The notes beneath the pieces are model-generated. The model had not been told where the DNA came from. It ran no database searches and saw nothing but the letters and a program-made list of their open reading frames with translations. Below, in pieces: positions 7,011 to 14,860 of a stretch of 25,640 nucleotides of DNA (its first letter is position 1; every line of letters starts with the position of its first letter). The stretch is taken from contig DASZPL010000002.1 in assembly GCA_035550315.1 (NCBI GenBank), forward strand, positions 1-25,640. Reading direction: 5' to 3'. This stretch comes from DASZPL01 sp035550315. Lineage in GTDB: Bacteria > Actinomycetota > Actinomycetes > JAFAQI01. The position numbers and the translations under genes are program-made.

Positions 7011-8575
7011 GTGAGCGCAATGACGGCAAGCGGCCGATTCGCCGGGCGCTGGTCAGTGTGTACGACAAGAGCGGGCTCGACCAGCTCGGAAAGGCGCTGG
7101 TCGCCGCCGGTGTCGAGGTCGTCTCGACCGGTTCGACCGCCGCGACGTTGCGCGACGCCGGTGTCGAGGTCACGCCGGTCGAGGAGCTGACCGGGTTCCC
7201 GGAATGCCTCGACGGCCGGGTCAAGACGTTGCACCCGAAGGTGCACGCCGGCATCCTCGCCGACCTGCGCAAGCCCGACCACGCCGCCCAGCTCGAGCAG
7301 CTGGGGGTCGCGCCGTTCGACCTCGTGGTCGTGAACCTTTACCCGTTCAGCGCGACCGTCGCGTCCGGCGCCGCCCCGGACGAGTGTGTCGAGCAGATCG
7401 ACATCGGCGGCCCCTCGATGGTCCGGGCGGCCGCGAAGAACCATCCGAGCGTCGCGGTGGTCGTCGACCCGGCGGCGTACGAGTCGGTGATCGAGGCCGT
7501 CGAGACCGGCGGTCTCACGCTCGCGCAGCGCCGCCGGCTGGCCGCCGAGGCGTTCGCCCACACCGCGTCGTACGACGTCGCCGTCGCCTCCTGGATGGGC
7601 TCGGTGCTGGCGCCGCAAGTCGACAACAGCGGCTTCCCGGAGTGGATCGGCGCGTCGTGGGAGCGCAGCGCCGTGCTCCGCTACGGCGAGAACCCGCACC
7701 AGCGAGCCGCGCTGTACGTCGACGGTCGCGGCGGCCTCGCCGCAGCCGAGCAGCTGCACGGCCCGGAGCTGTCCTACAACAACTACACCGACACCGACGC
7801 CGCCCGGCGCGCGGCGTACGACTTCAGCGAGCCCTGCGTCGCGATCATCAAGCACGCCAACCCGTGCGGCATTGCGACCGGCGCGGACATCGCGGAGGCG
7901 CATCGCAAGGCGCACGAGTGCGACCCGGTGTCGGCGTACGGCGGAGTGATCGCGGCGAACCGTCCCGTCACGAAGCAGCTCGCCGAGCAGCTGTCCGGCG
8001 TGCTCACCGAGGTGATCTGCGCGCCCGACTTCGAGCCGGCGGCGCTCGAGATCTTCCGGGGCAAGCAGAAGCTGCGGGTGCTGCGCTGCCCGTCGGACGG
8101 TCCCACCGAGCCGGTCGAGTTCCGCGGCATCAGCGGCGGGCTGCTGGTGCAGAGCACCGACCGGCTGGATGCCCCTGGCGACGACCCGGCGAGCTGGGAG
8201 CTGAAGGCCGGTGAGCCCGCGGACGCCGCGATGCTGGCCGACCTGACGTTCGCCTGGCGGGCCTGCCGGTCGGTGAAGTCGAACGCGATCCTGCTCGCCC
8301 GCGACGGCGCATCGGTCGGTGTCGGGATGGGTCAGGTCAACCGGGTCGACTCGGCGCGGCTGGCGGTGACCCGCGCCGGTGACCGCGCCGCCGGCTCGGT
8401 GGCCGCCAGCGACGCGTTCTTCCCGTTCCCCGACGGGCTGCAGATCCTGATCGACGGCGGCGTGCGCGCGGTCGTCGAGCCGGGCGGCTCGGTCCGCGAC
8501 GAGGAGGCGATCGCAACCGCCGCGGCCGCCGGCATCACGCTGTACTTCACCGGCACCCGCCACTTCTTCCACTGA
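7007..8575 (+). CDS. purH: Bifunctional AICAR transformylase / IMP cyclohydrolase
   Basis: This 522-residue protein has the normal PurH length and catalyses the last two steps to IMP. The N-terminal cyclohydrolase (MGS-like) domain shows 'VYDKSGL' (18-24) and 'GRVKTLHPKVHAGIL' (70-84). The AICAR transformylase domain contains 'KHANPCG' with Lys 282 and His 283, the conserved formyl-transfer pair. 'KSNAILLA' and 'VGMGQVNRVDS' follow, and then 'SDAFFPFPDG' near the C-terminus. The GTG start at 7007 overlaps the purN stop. It uses the same folate cofactor as PurN, and folD follows after 13 bases, giving a one-carbon/purine operon. Confidence 0.97.
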   Translation: MSERNDGKRPIRRALVSVYDKSGLDQLGKALVAAGVEVVSTGSTAATLRDAGVEVTPVEELTGFPECLDGRVKTLHPKVHAGILADLRKPDHAAQLEQLGVAPFDLVVVNLYPFSATVASGAAPDECVEQIDIGGPSMVRAAAKNHPSVAVVVDPAAYESVIEAVETGGLTLAQRRRLAAEAFAHTASYDVAVASWMGSVLAPQVDNSGFPEWIGASWERSAVLRYGENPHQRAALYVDGRGGLAAAEQLHGPELSYNNYTDTDAARRAAYDFSEPCVAIIKHANPCGIATGADIAEAHRKAHECDPVSAYGGVIAANRPVTKQLAEQLSGVLTEVICAPDFEPAALEIFRGKQKLRVLRCPSDGPTEPVEFRGISGGLLVQSTDRLDAPGDDPASWELKAGEPADAAMLADLTFAWRACRSVKSNAILLARDGASVGVGMGQVNRVDSARLAVTRAGDRAAGSVAASDAFFPFPDGLQILIDGGVRAVVEPGGSVRDEEAIATAAAAGITLYFTGTRHFFH

Positions 8576-8588
8576 CGAACGGATACCG

Positions 8589-9452
8589 ATGACCGCACGA
8601 CTGCTGCCCGGTGGCCCGGTCGCCGACGCGGTGTTCGCCGACCTCGAGCCGCGGATCGCGAAGCTGGTCGAGGCGGGTCACACGCCAGGCCTCGGCACGA
8701 TCCTCGTCGGTGACGACTCCGCCAGCGCCGGCTACATCCGGATGAAGCAGGAGAAGGCGATCGAGCTCGGACTGACGGCGCCGCACATCCACCTGCCGCA
8801 GGACGCGACCCAAGCCGATCTGGTCGCGGCGATCCACGACTTCAACCAGGACGCCGGCGTCGACGCGATGCTGGTGCAGCACCCGACGCCGCCGCAGATC
8901 GACTTCGACGCGGCGCTGCTCGAGATGGATCCCGACAAGGACGTCGACGGGTTGCATCCGACGAACATGGGGCGGCTCGCGCTCGGCATGCCCGGGCCCG
9001 TCCCGTGCACCCCGGCCGGCATCGAGGCGTTGCTCGCGTTTCACGAGGTGCCGGTCGCCGGGCGCTCGGTGTGCATCCTCGGCCGGGGTACGACGCTGGG
9101 CCGGCCGCTGGCGTTGCTGCTCACCCAGAAGCGGCCGACCGCCAACGCCGCGGTCACCGTGGTGCACACCGGCGTACCGAACTGGGCGGACTTCACCCGC
9201 GCCGCCGAGATCGTGATCGCCGCCGCGGGCGTGCCCGGCATCCTGCAGCCCGAGCACGTCTCGCCCGGCGCGGTCGTCGTCGGCGGCGGCGTCCGCTACG
9301 AGGGCCGCAAGCTGCTGCCGGACGTGGACGAGTCGTGCGCCGAGGTCGCCGGCGCGATCACGCCGCGGATCGGCGGTGTCGGTCCGACCACGGTGGCGAT
9401 GCTGTTTCGCAACTGCATCGAGGCGGCCGAAGCGCGGATCACTCGCCCGTAG
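8589..9452 (+). CDS. folD: FolD-type methylene-THF dehydrogenase/cyclohydrolase, divergent motifs
   Basis: This 287-residue protein has the normal length and fold order. It would convert 5,10-methylene-THF to 10-formyl-THF, the cofactor for PurN and PurH just upstream. Catalytic positions are kept: Tyr 49 and Lys 53 (YxxxK), Gln 97, and Asp 120 in 'DGLHPTN'. The nucleotide-binding segment 'GRGTTLGRPLA' lies at 165-175, and 'GGVGPTTVAML' is near the C-terminus. Two signatures differ from the usual ones. 'VQHPTPP' (96-102) replaces VQLPLP, and 'VVVGGGV' (229-235) replaces the usual VxDVGI/V. It may belong to a distinct FolD subgroup with a changed cofactor or activity. The convergent regulator gene begins at the next base. 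Confidence 0.88.
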   Translation: MTARLLPGGPVADAVFADLEPRIAKLVEAGHTPGLGTILVGDDSASAGYIRMKQEKAIELGLTAPHIHLPQDATQADLVAAIHDFNQDAGVDAMLVQHPTPPQIDFDAALLEMDPDKDVDGLHPTNMGRLALGMPGPVPCTPAGIEALLAFHEVPVAGRSVCILGRGTTLGRPLALLLTQKRPTANAAVTVVHTGVPNWADFTRAAEIVIAAAGVPGILQPEHVSPGAVVVGGGVRYEGRKLLPDVDESCAEVAGAITPRIGGVGPTTVAMLFRNCIEAAEARITRP

Positions 9453-10037
9453 TCAGCATTCGGGCCGGACCACGCCCAGCGCGATCACCTCGTTGGCCAG
9501 CCGCTGCCGTCGGCCCGGGCCCTCGGGGATCTTGAACTTCTGGTAGAGCCGCAGCAGGTGCTGCTTCACCGCCGCCTCCGTGACCACCAGCTCTTCGGCG
9601 ACCTCGCGCGCCGTTGCCGGCGCGACGAAGGCGTCGTGCTGCAGGGCCGGCCGGCACAAGGCGCGCAGCACCTCGGTCTCGCGGCGGGTCAGATCGGCGG
9701 CGCCCGCCGACTGCCGAATCGTGACCGTCGGTGACGGGTCCGGATCGGGTCCCAACCCGCCGACCCGGACGCGGACCGAGCCGAAGCTGATCACATCGCC
9801 ATCCGATAGCACTCGCCGGCCGACGGGTCGGCCGTTGACCCGGGTGCCGTTCGTCGAGAGTCCAAGGTCGGCAACATAAACGTGGGGTCCGCGGCGCACG
9901 AGTTCGGCGTGCAGCCGCGAGACGCTCGGATCGCGGAAACTGATGTCGACGCCGGCACTACGCCCAACGGTCGTAACCGGCTGTTCCAGGTCGAAGACCT
10001 CGCCGGTAGCTTCCACGCGCAAGTACGGCGTGTCCAT
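9453..10037 (-). CDS. FHA-domain protein with C-terminal LuxR/GerE-like helix-turn-helix
   Basis: A 194-residue protein starting at ATG 10037. Residues 5-92 form an FHA domain, a phosphothreonine-binding module. Conserved residues are visible: Gly 25-Arg 26 in 'TTVGRS', Ser 40 and His 43 in 'SVSRLHAEL', and Asn 63-Gly 64 in 'STNGTRVNG'. After a Pro-rich linker, residues 115-190 ('LTRRETEVLRALCRP', 'AREVAEELVVTEAAVKQHLLRLYQKF') resemble a GerE-type DNA-binding domain with an insertion. It could be a transcription factor read out by Ser/Thr kinases, but no kinase is nearby. GTG 10055 and ATG 10100 are alternative in-frame starts. The stop abuts the folD stop with no gap. Confidence 0.83.
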   Translation of the reverse strand: MDTPYLRVEATGEVFDLEQPVTTVGRSAGVDISFRDPSVSRLHAELVRRGPHVYVADLGLSTNGTRVNGRPVGRRVLSDGDVISFGSVRVRVGGLGPDPDPSPTVTIRQSAGAADLTRRETEVLRALCRPALQHDAFVAPATAREVAEELVVTEAAVKQHLLRLYQKFKIPEGPGRRQRLANEVIALGVVRPEC

Positions 10038-10114
10038 GCAACGCGGCGTACCCACGCGGCCCGATCCATACCCTCTGGCGGCAACTGCACACGCTTGCAT
10101 GACACGCTGAACCG

Positions 10115-10375
10115 GTGAGGTCGGCGCGGCGGGCGGTGGACCCGTTGATCCCGGTGCTGGCCGTCGGCGCGGTCGGCATCCTGCTCGCCGCGCTGCACCA
10201 CGCGCGCTCCGGCATGTGGGTTGTGACCGTCGCGCTCGCCGCCGCGGCCGTGCTCCGCCTGGTGCTCGACGAGCGCGCCGCCGGCTCGCTGATCGTGCGC
10301 GGCAAGCGGCTCGATGTCGCCGTACTGACCGCGTTGGCGGTTGCCCTCGGCGTTATGGCCGCCGTCACCCCTTGA
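10115..10375 (+). CDS. Small DUF3017-type membrane protein
   Basis: An 86-residue protein with three hydrophobic segments at about 10-28, 33-47 and 66-84, separated by short charged loops ('DERAAG', 'RGKRLD'). Size, topology and position next to folD and upstream of the dehydrogenases fit DUF3017. A member of this family neighbours folD in mycobacteria and streptomycetes. No function is established to my knowledge. The start is GTG 10115, and the gene is divergent from the FHA regulator. Confidence 0.75.
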   Translation: MRSARRAVDPLIPVLAVGAVGILLAALHHARSGMWVVTVALAAAAVLRLVLDERAAGSLIVRGKRLDVAVLTALAVALGVMAAVTP

Positions 10376-10386
10376 TGGCGCTGCAC

Positions 10387-10430
10387 TAATCTCGTGACGA
10401 GGCATGAGATTCGCGGACGCCAGCCAGGAG
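10387..10430 (+). promoter_or_regulatory. Probable icd -10 element and ribosome-binding site
   Basis: TAATCT (10387-10392) matches TAnnnT. Transcription would begin near 10399, giving a leader of about 37 bases. AGGAG (10426-10430), five bases before ATG 10436, decides that start over the upstream in-frame candidate at 10394. Confidence 0.45.
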
Positions 10431-10435
10431 AGCAG

Positions 10436-11542
10436 ATGACAAGCCATCGCGTGACGTTGATTCCCGGCGATGGCACTGGTCCGGAGCTCACCGAGGCGAC
10501 CCGCCGCGTGCTCGAGGCAGCGGCGGCCACGACCGGCGCGAGCTTCGACTGGGACGTCCAAGAGGCCGGCATCGACATCATGGAGACGGCGGGCACGCCG
10601 CTCCCGGACGCGACGCTGCAGTCGGTGCGCGACACCGGCCTGGCGATCAAGGGCCCGATCACGACGCCGATCGGCACCGGCTTCCGGTCGGTCAACGTCG
10701 CGCTGCGTTACGAGCTCGACCTCTACGCCTGCGTCCGGCCGTGCAAGACCTACCAGGGCATGCGCACGCGCTTCGAGCACGTCGACGTCGTCATCATCCG
10801 GGAAAACACCGAGGACCTGTACGCCGGGATCGAGTACGCCGCTCACTCGGCGGACGCCGACCGGGTGATCGAGTTCCTCAACGGCCTGCAGGACAAGCAG
10901 ATCCGTGCGGGCTCCGGCATCTCGATCAAGCCGATGAGCGAGTACGGCTCGGAGCGGATCATCCGCTACGCGTTCGACTACGCCCGCAGCAACGGCCGCA
11001 AGCGGGTGCACTGCGTCACGAAGTCCAACATCATGAAGCACACCGACGGCCTGTTCCTGTCGGTCTTCCGCGAGGTCGCCAAGGACTTCCCCGACATCGA
11101 GCCATGGGAGAACCTGGTCGACGCCACCTGCATGGGACTGATCCAGCGGCCCGAGGAGTGGGACGTCCTGGTGCTTCCCAATCTCTACGGCGACATCCTG
11201 TCCGACCTGACGGCCGGCATGGTCGGCGGTCTGGGCGTCGCGCCCGGCGGCAACATCGGTGACTCGGCCGCGGTGTTCGAGGCCACACACGGCTCGGCGC
11301 CGAAGTACAAGGGCCAGAACAAGGTCAACCCGACGGCAATGATCCTGTCCGGGCAGATGATGCTCCGCCATGTCGGCGAGACCAAGGCCGCCGACAACCT
11401 CGAACGCGCCGTTGCGGACGTCATCGCCGAGGGCAAGAGCGTCACCTACGACCTCAAGCCCCGACGCGACGACCCGAGCGCCGTGGGCACCAGCCAGTAC
11501 GCCGACGCGATCATCGAGAAACTCGAAGGGATGAGTGGGTAG
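10436..11542 (+). CDS. icd: Isocitrate dehydrogenase, isocitrate/isopropylmalate family, with NADP-type residues
   Basis: This 368-residue protein oxidatively decarboxylates isocitrate to 2-oxoglutarate. Substrate-binding residues are visible: Ser 85 and Asn 87 in 'GFRSVNVALR', plus Arg 91 and Arg 101. 'RENTEDLYAGIEY' is present, Lys 196 is in 'VTKSN', and metal ligands are Asp 229, Asp 253 and Asp 257 ('NLYGDILSD'). The cofactor loop reads HGSAPKYKGQNKV (285-297). Lys 290, Tyr 291 and Val 297 align with E. coli Icd Lys 344, Tyr 345 and Val 351, and Tyr 338 aligns with Tyr 391. These are determinants of NADP use, so NADP is predicted even though short homologues of this shape are often called NAD-dependent. 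Isopropylmalate or homoisocitrate dehydrogenase is less likely, given the Ser-x-Asn motif. It overlaps mdh by one base. Confidence 0.88.
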   Translation: MTSHRVTLIPGDGTGPELTEATRRVLEAAAATTGASFDWDVQEAGIDIMETAGTPLPDATLQSVRDTGLAIKGPITTPIGTGFRSVNVALRYELDLYACVRPCKTYQGMRTRFEHVDVVIIRENTEDLYAGIEYAAHSADADRVIEFLNGLQDKQIRAGSGISIKPMSEYGSERIIRYAFDYARSNGRKRVHCVTKSNIMKHTDGLFLSVFREVAKDFPDIEPWENLVDATCMGLIQRPEEWDVLVLPNLYGDILSDLTAGMVGGLGVAPGGNIGDSAAVFEATHGSAPKYKGQNKVNPTAMILSGQMMLRHVGETKAADNLERAVADVIAEGKSVTYDLKPRRDDPSAVGTSQYADAIIEKLEGMSG

Positions 11543-12492
11543 TGCCCAAGAAGGTCACGGTCGTGGGGGCTGGCTTCTACGGCTCGACCACTGCGCAACG
11601 ACTGGCTGAGTACGACGTCTTCGACACCGTCGTGCTGACCGACATCATCGAGGGCAAGCCGGAAGGTCTCGCGCTCGACCTCAACCAGTCGCGTCCGATC
11701 GAAGGCTTCGAGACCCAGGTCGTCGGAGTCACGACCGGCACCGATGGCAGCGGCTACGAAGCGACCGCCGGATCGGACATCGTCGTGGTGACGGCCGGGC
11801 TACCGCGCAAGCCGGGCATGAGCCGGATGGACCTGATCGAGACCAACGCCAAGATCGTGCGGCAGGTCGCGGAGCAGGTCGCCAAACACTCGCCGAACGC
11901 CGTGGTCATCGTGGTGTCGAACCCGCTCGACGAGATGACGGCGCTCACCGCCAACGTGACCGGCTTCCCGAAGTCGCGGGTCCTCGGCCAGGCCGGGATG
12001 CTCGACACCGCCCGGTTCACCAACAACGTCGCCGAGGCCGCCGGCGTGCCGGTCAGCTCGGTGACGACGCTCACGCTCGGCTCGCACGGCGACACCATGG
12101 TGCCGGTGCCGAGCGCCTGCACCGTCGACGGCAAGCCGCTGTCCGACGTACTCGACGCCGAGACCATCGAGCGGCTGGTACAGCGCACCCGGGACGGCGG
12201 CGCCGAGGTCGTGGCGCTGCTGAAGACCGGCTCGGCGTACTACGCGCCGTCGGCGGCGGCCGCGCGAATGGCGCGGGCGGTGGCCGAGGACAGCGGCGCC
12301 GTGATGCCGGTGTGCACCTGGGTGGATGGCGAGTACGGCATCTCCGGCGTCTATCTCGGCGTGGAAGCCGAGATCGGTGCGGCGGGCGTGCGTCGGGTGG
12401 TCGAGCGCGACCTCACCGACTCCGAGCGCGCCGGCCTGGCCGCCGCCGCCGAGGCCGTCCGAGCGAAGCAGGCCGACGTCGCCAACCTGTAG
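11542..12492 (+). CDS. mdh: Malate dehydrogenase (LDH-like type)
   Basis: This 316-residue protein interconverts malate and oxaloacetate in the TCA cycle. The dinucleotide loop 'GAGFYGS' (9-15) and Asp 34 after strand two indicate NAD use. 'LPRKPGMSRMDL' carries Arg 89 and Arg 95, where Arg 89 with the following Lys-Pro-Gly-Met is typical of malate rather than lactate specificity. Asn 127 is in 'SNPLD', Asp 155 and Arg 158 are in 'GQAGMLDTARF', and the catalytic His 182 is in 'GSHGDT'. The GTG 11542 start shares one base with the icd stop (TAGTG), so the two successive TCA-cycle dehydrogenases are coupled. Confidence 0.96.
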   Translation: MPKKVTVVGAGFYGSTTAQRLAEYDVFDTVVLTDIIEGKPEGLALDLNQSRPIEGFETQVVGVTTGTDGSGYEATAGSDIVVVTAGLPRKPGMSRMDLIETNAKIVRQVAEQVAKHSPNAVVIVVSNPLDEMTALTANVTGFPKSRVLGQAGMLDTARFTNNVAEAAGVPVSSVTTLTLGSHGDTMVPVPSACTVDGKPLSDVLDAETIERLVQRTRDGGAEVVALLKTGSAYYAPSAAAARMARAVAEDSGAVMPVCTWVDGEYGISGVYLGVEAEIGAAGVRRVVERDLTDSERAGLAAAAEAVRAKQADVANL

Positions 12493-12528
12493 TCAGGAAG
12501 CGTGTGATCGGTTAACGCTGGGGGCGCA

Positions 12529-13842
12529 GTGATCTGGGTCAGCGTCCTCGTCGTCCTGCTGCTGATCGTCGTCGAAGCCGGTTTCGTCGCCAGCGAGCTG
12601 GCGCTGGTCTCGCTGCGCGAAGGCCAGATCAACACGCTGCGCAGCCGCGGTCGGCGCGGCCAGCGGGTCGCCGACCTGGTGCAGAACCCGAACCGCTTCC
12701 TGTCGGCCGTGCAGATCGGTGTGACGACCACGTCACTGCTGTCCAGCGCGTTCGGCGCGGTCACGCTGTCGCACTCGGCGGCGAACGGCCTGCAGGACGC
12801 CGGCTTGGCGCACGACCCGGCCGAGGTGATCGGGTTCCTCGGCGTCACGTTATTGATCGCCTACGTGACGTTGGTCGTCGGCGAGCTGGCGCCGAAGCGG
12901 CTGGCGCTGCAACGGGTGGAAGGCACGGCCGGCGCGGTCGCGCCGTTCCTCGACCGGTTCGCTCGGCTGATGCGCCCGGTGATCTGGCTGCTCTCGGTGT
13001 CGACCGACCTCGCGGTGCGGCTGCTCGGCGGTGATCCGTCGTTGAACCGCGAGGCGATCTCCGAAGAAGAGCTGCGTGACCTCGTCGTCGGCCACGAGGC
13101 GCTGTCCCGGGACGAGCGCCGGCTGATCGACGAGGTTTTCGAGGCCGGCGGGCGGCAGCTGCGCGAGGTCATGGTTCCGCGCACCGAGGTTGAGTTCTTC
13201 GACGCCGGCTGGAGCCTGACCCGCGCGACCAAGCGCGCCCACGAGCTGCCGTTCAGCCGGTTCCCGGTGGTCCGCGGGTCGCACGACGACGTGGTCGGGT
13301 TCGTGCACATCCGCGACCTGTACCGGCCGCCGGCCGGCCAGCGCCGCGGCCTGAAGGTCGGCGACCTCGCCCGGGAAGTGGCGCTGCTCCCGGCCACCAA
13401 GCAGGTGCTGCCGGCGATGTCCGAGATGCGCCGCAACGGCAACCACCTGGCGGTCGTCGTCGACGAGTACGGCGGCACAGCCGGCATCGTCACGCTGGAA
13501 GACCTCATCGAGGAGCTCGTCGGTGACATCCGCGACGAGTACGACGTCGGCAACGAAGACGCCAAGCAGCTGCGGGGCGGCGACGTGGAGGTCGACGGTC
13601 TGCTCAACCTCGACGACTTCGCCGACGCGACCGGTGCGACCCTGCCGGATGGACCGTACGAGACCGTGGCCGGTTGCATCATGGCGACGCTGGGGCGGCT
13701 GCCGCGCAGCGGCGACGCGGTCGAGGTCGACGGCATCCGGCTGAAGGTGACCAAGCTTGACGGCCGCCGGATCTCGCGGGTGCGGGTCACGCTGCTCGAC
13801 GAGCCGGCCGACGGCGACCACAAGCCGCCGGGAGAGTCGTAG
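12529..13842 (+). CDS. CNNM/DUF21-CBS-CorC family membrane protein (putative Mg/Co transporter or efflux)
   Basis: A 437-residue hemolysin C/CorC-like protein. The CNNM (DUF21) transmembrane domain covers about 1-180, with hydrophobic segments near 1-20, 60-80, 100-118 and 145-165, and the family signature 'GELAPKRLAL' (118-127). A CBS pair follows at about 205-335, containing 'VMVPRTE' (214-220) and 'VDEYGGTAGIVTLEDLIEE' (311-329). The C-terminal CorC_HlyC domain covers about 345-425. Family members are linked to Mg or Co resistance and Mg export. The start is GTG 12529, after a G-rich ribosome site. It lies 36 bases after mdh and 4 bases before trpS, so it is likely cotranscribed with both. 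Confidence 0.93.
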   Translation: MIWVSVLVVLLLIVVEAGFVASELALVSLREGQINTLRSRGRRGQRVADLVQNPNRFLSAVQIGVTTTSLLSSAFGAVTLSHSAANGLQDAGLAHDPAEVIGFLGVTLLIAYVTLVVGELAPKRLALQRVEGTAGAVAPFLDRFARLMRPVIWLLSVSTDLAVRLLGGDPSLNREAISEEELRDLVVGHEALSRDERRLIDEVFEAGGRQLREVMVPRTEVEFFDAGWSLTRATKRAHELPFSRFPVVRGSHDDVVGFVHIRDLYRPPAGQRRGLKVGDLAREVALLPATKQVLPAMSEMRRNGNHLAVVVDEYGGTAGIVTLEDLIEELVGDIRDEYDVGNEDAKQLRGGDVEVDGLLNLDDFADATGATLPDGPYETVAGCIMATLGRLPRSGDAVEVDGIRLKVTKLDGRRISRVRVTLLDEPADGDHKPPGES

Positions 13843-13846
13843 CAAG

Positions 13847-14860
13847 ATGGTGGCCGTGCCTGCCAATCGTCCCCGTGTGCTGTCCGGCATGCAGCCGACC
13901 GCCGACTCGCTGCAGCTCGGCAACTACCTCGGCGCGTTGCGGCAATGGGTCGACATGCAGGAGAACCACGAGGTCTTCTACTTCGTCGCCGACATGCACT
14001 CGCTCACGGTCGAGCCCGACCCCGCCGTGCTGCGCCATCGCACCCGCGTGACGGCCGCGCAGTTCCTCGCCGCCGGCGTCGACCCGCAACGGTCCGCGCT
14101 GTTCGTGCAGAGCCAGGTGCCGGAGCACGCCCAGCTGGCGTGGGTGCTGGGATGCCTGACCGGCTACGGCGAGGCCAACCGGATGACGCAGTTCAAGGAC
14201 AAGGCCGGGCGCTCCGGCGGGGGGAACGTCGGCCTGTTCACCTACCCGGTGCTGCAGGCCGCGGACATCCTGCTCTACCAGGCCGACTTCGTCCCGGTCG
14301 GAGAAGACCAGCGGCAGCACCTCGAGCTCACCCGCGACCTGGCGCAACGGTTCAACTCGCGGTACGGCGAAACCTTCGTCGTACCTGAGCCCTACATCCC
14401 GAAGCAGACGGCCAAGATCTACGACCTGCAGACGGTCGACAAGCAGATGTCGAAGTCGATCGGCGGCGCCGGCTGCATCTGGCTGCTCGACGACCCGAAG
14501 GTGATCGAGAAGCGGATCCGCAGCGCGGTGACCGACACCGGCCGCGAGGTCACGTTCGACCCCGAAAGCAAGCCCGGCGTCAGCAATTTGCTCACCATCC
14601 TGTCGGCGTTCAGCGGCGACTCGATCCGCACCCTCGAGGAGCGGTTCGCGGGGCGTGGCTACGGCGACCTGAAGAAGGACGTCGCCGCGGCCTTGCTCGA
14701 CTGGGTGGTGCCGTTCCAAGCACGGATCAAGCACTGGCTGGACGACGCCGGCGCCATCGACGAGGTGCTGACGAACGGCGCCGCGACGGCCGCCGAGGTC
14801 GCAAGCCGCACCCTGGCCGCCACCTATGAGGCCGTCGGCTTCCTGCCCGCCCGGTCATGA
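13847..14860 (+). CDS. trpS: Tryptophanyl-tRNA synthetase
   Basis: This 337-residue class I aminoacyl-tRNA synthetase charges tRNA-Trp. The HIGH-equivalent is 'QLGN' (23-26) after 'SGMQPTADSLQ'. 'YFVADMHSLT' (45-54) and 'VGEDQRQHLELTRDLAQRFN' (151-170) are characteristic TrpRS segments, and the KMSKS loop is 'KQMSKS' (199-204). ATG 13847 gives the usual N-terminus, with GGAGAG ten bases upstream overlapping the end of the CorC gene. Its stop overlaps the next start as ATGA. Confidence 0.97.
   Translation: MVAVPANRPRVLSGMQPTADSLQLGNYLGALRQWVDMQENHEVFYFVADMHSLTVEPDPAVLRHRTRVTAAQFLAAGVDPQRSALFVQSQVPEHAQLAWVLGCLTGYGEANRMTQFKDKAGRSGGGNVGLFTYPVLQAADILLYQADFVPVGEDQRQHLELTRDLAQRFNSRYGETFVVPEPYIPKQTAKIYDLQTVDKQMSKSIGGAGCIWLLDDPKVIEKRIRSAVTDTGREVTFDPESKPGVSNLLTILSAFSGDSIRTLEERFAGRGYGDLKKDVAAALLDWVVPFQARIKHWLDDAGAIDEVLTNGAATAAEVASRTLAATYEAVGFLPARS

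Noticed and set aside
10394..10435. An upstream start for isocitrate dehydrogenase
   Set aside because: ATG 10436 has AGGAG at ideal spacing, and the protein then begins just before the conserved LIPGDGTGPE segment.
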